From Algoriphagus marincola DSM 16067 (GTDB lineage Bacteria > Bacteroidota > Bacteroidia > Cytophagales > Cyclobacteriaceae): DNA of 64,000 nt. The stretch lies in assembly GCF_000429405.1 (NCBI RefSeq), contig NZ_AUBU01000002.1, forward strand, positions 434,001 to 498,000, given 5' to 3'. Of the stretch, positions 63,687 to 64,000 are shown piece by piece; positions within the stretch are counted from its first letter, which is position 1; every line of letters begins with the position of its first letter. The position numbers and the translations under genes are program-made. Below the pieces are notes generated by a model. That model ran no database searches and was not told the origin of the DNA. It saw only the letters and a list, made by a program, of their open reading frames with translations.

Positions 63687-64000
63687 ATGAAATCGGTCAG
63701 CGTTCAGTGGTTTGAAATACCTGTTCAGGGTATGGATAGGGCGATTAATTTTTATCAGAAGGTTTTTGAGTGTGAATTATCCAAGCAGGTGCTTGATGGT
63801 TTTCAAATGGCTTGGTTTCCATTCGATCCTGAAAAAGGTGGAGCATCAGGAAGTCTAGTTTATCACCAGGAGTTTTATGAAATAAGTCCAAAAGCTGGAG
63901 TTTTGGTTTATTTTGGTGTGGATGATTGTGCGGTGGAGCTTTCCAGAGTGGAGGCTGCTGGAGGAAAGGTGGAGATCCCAAAAAGGATGATTGCTCCTGA
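63687..64000 (+). CDS. VOC family protein, N-terminal part (runs off the window)
   Basis: The ATG at 63687 opens a frame of about 104 codons that is still open at the window end. It begins VQWFEIPVQGMDRAINFYQK, the first beta-alpha unit of a vicinal-oxygen-chelate protein, followed by MAWFPFDPEKGGASGSLVYH and VYFGVDDCAVELSRVEAAGG. Small single-domain VOC proteins of this kind are usually cytoplasmic and of unknown substrate. The end is cut, so the metal site cannot be judged. Confidence 0.82.
   Translation, partial: MKSVSVQWFEIPVQGMDRAINFYQKVFECELSKQVLDGFQMAWFPFDPEKGGASGSLVYHQEFYEISPKAGVLVYFGVDDCAVELSRVEAAGGKVEIPKRMIAP

Overview
The window reads as a chromosomal segment of a Bacteroidota bacterium, most likely order Cytophagales and plausibly an Algoriphagus-like member of Cyclobacteriaceae. 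The clade assignment is inferred from gene content and style: two TonB-dependent receptors, a TPR-transmembrane-HTH regulator, a Bacteroidota-type miaB/sigma54-activator/lptE/secG operon, a PVC-type cytochrome c lipoprotein, many Cys-lipoproteins, and promoter-like TAnnTTTG (-7) sites with TTG (-33) rather than strong Shine-Dalgarno sequences. Genes are dense on both strands. I see no rRNA, tRNA, CRISPR array, transposase or prophage.

Layout. 1-2276: the N-terminal half of a TonB-dependent receptor and a beta-propeller phytase lipoprotein, a likely phytate-phosphorus pair, preceded by a membrane-bound TPR/HTH regulator (2469-4085). 4201-8050: a cyclase-family hydrolase, then an accessory stretch of small genes (SAP/DUF6434-like, DUF1801/YdeI-like, DUF4279-like), a large structured DNA element at 6413-6533, a 58-residue lipoprotein missed by length cut-offs, and a double-VOC lipoprotein. 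8180-19430: a DUF819 permease, pta-ackA, O6-alkylguanine transferase, a CDF metal exporter, an APC permease, a phosphoesterase and a Ca2+-type P-ATPase. 19481-22469: a haemoglobin-type TonB receptor with a small partner protein. 22497-22979: non-coding, with an 18-nt C homopolymer.

22980-28727: a cytochrome c/HEAT/propeller lipoprotein, a Tat-exported TIM barrel and an SDR in one operon, facing a GntP permease; together they suggest sugar or sugar-acid oxidation. 28985-41303: an amidohydrolase, purL, a small membrane protein, secreted S10 peptidase and beta-lactamase-fold hydrolases, a lone receiver protein, groESL and an unknown conserved gene. 41314-47838: a fatty acid hydroxylase-family protein, the envelope operon miaB-activator-lptE-TPR-secG and a phospholipase C-like protein. 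48050-55525: rpsT, radC, a DUF1684 protein, the operon pheT-zapB-like-zapA-rny, a 128-bp palindromic repeat and an MtfA-type peptidase. 55511-63620: a hexuronate locus (uxaA-uxaB divergent from a DctPQM TRAP transporter), then a secreted TIM barrel and a Tat-exported propeller. The window ends inside a VOC gene.

Two themes recur: uptake and breakdown of sugar acids (GntP, UxaAB, TRAP, SDR, TIM barrels), and envelope or housekeeping operons. The most unusual DNA features are the structured element at 6413-6533, the cloverleaf-like palindrome at 30716-30776, the 128-bp palindrome at 54623-54750, the TGTCAG-rich groES promoter and the C18 tract. No unmistakably new multi-gene system was found.
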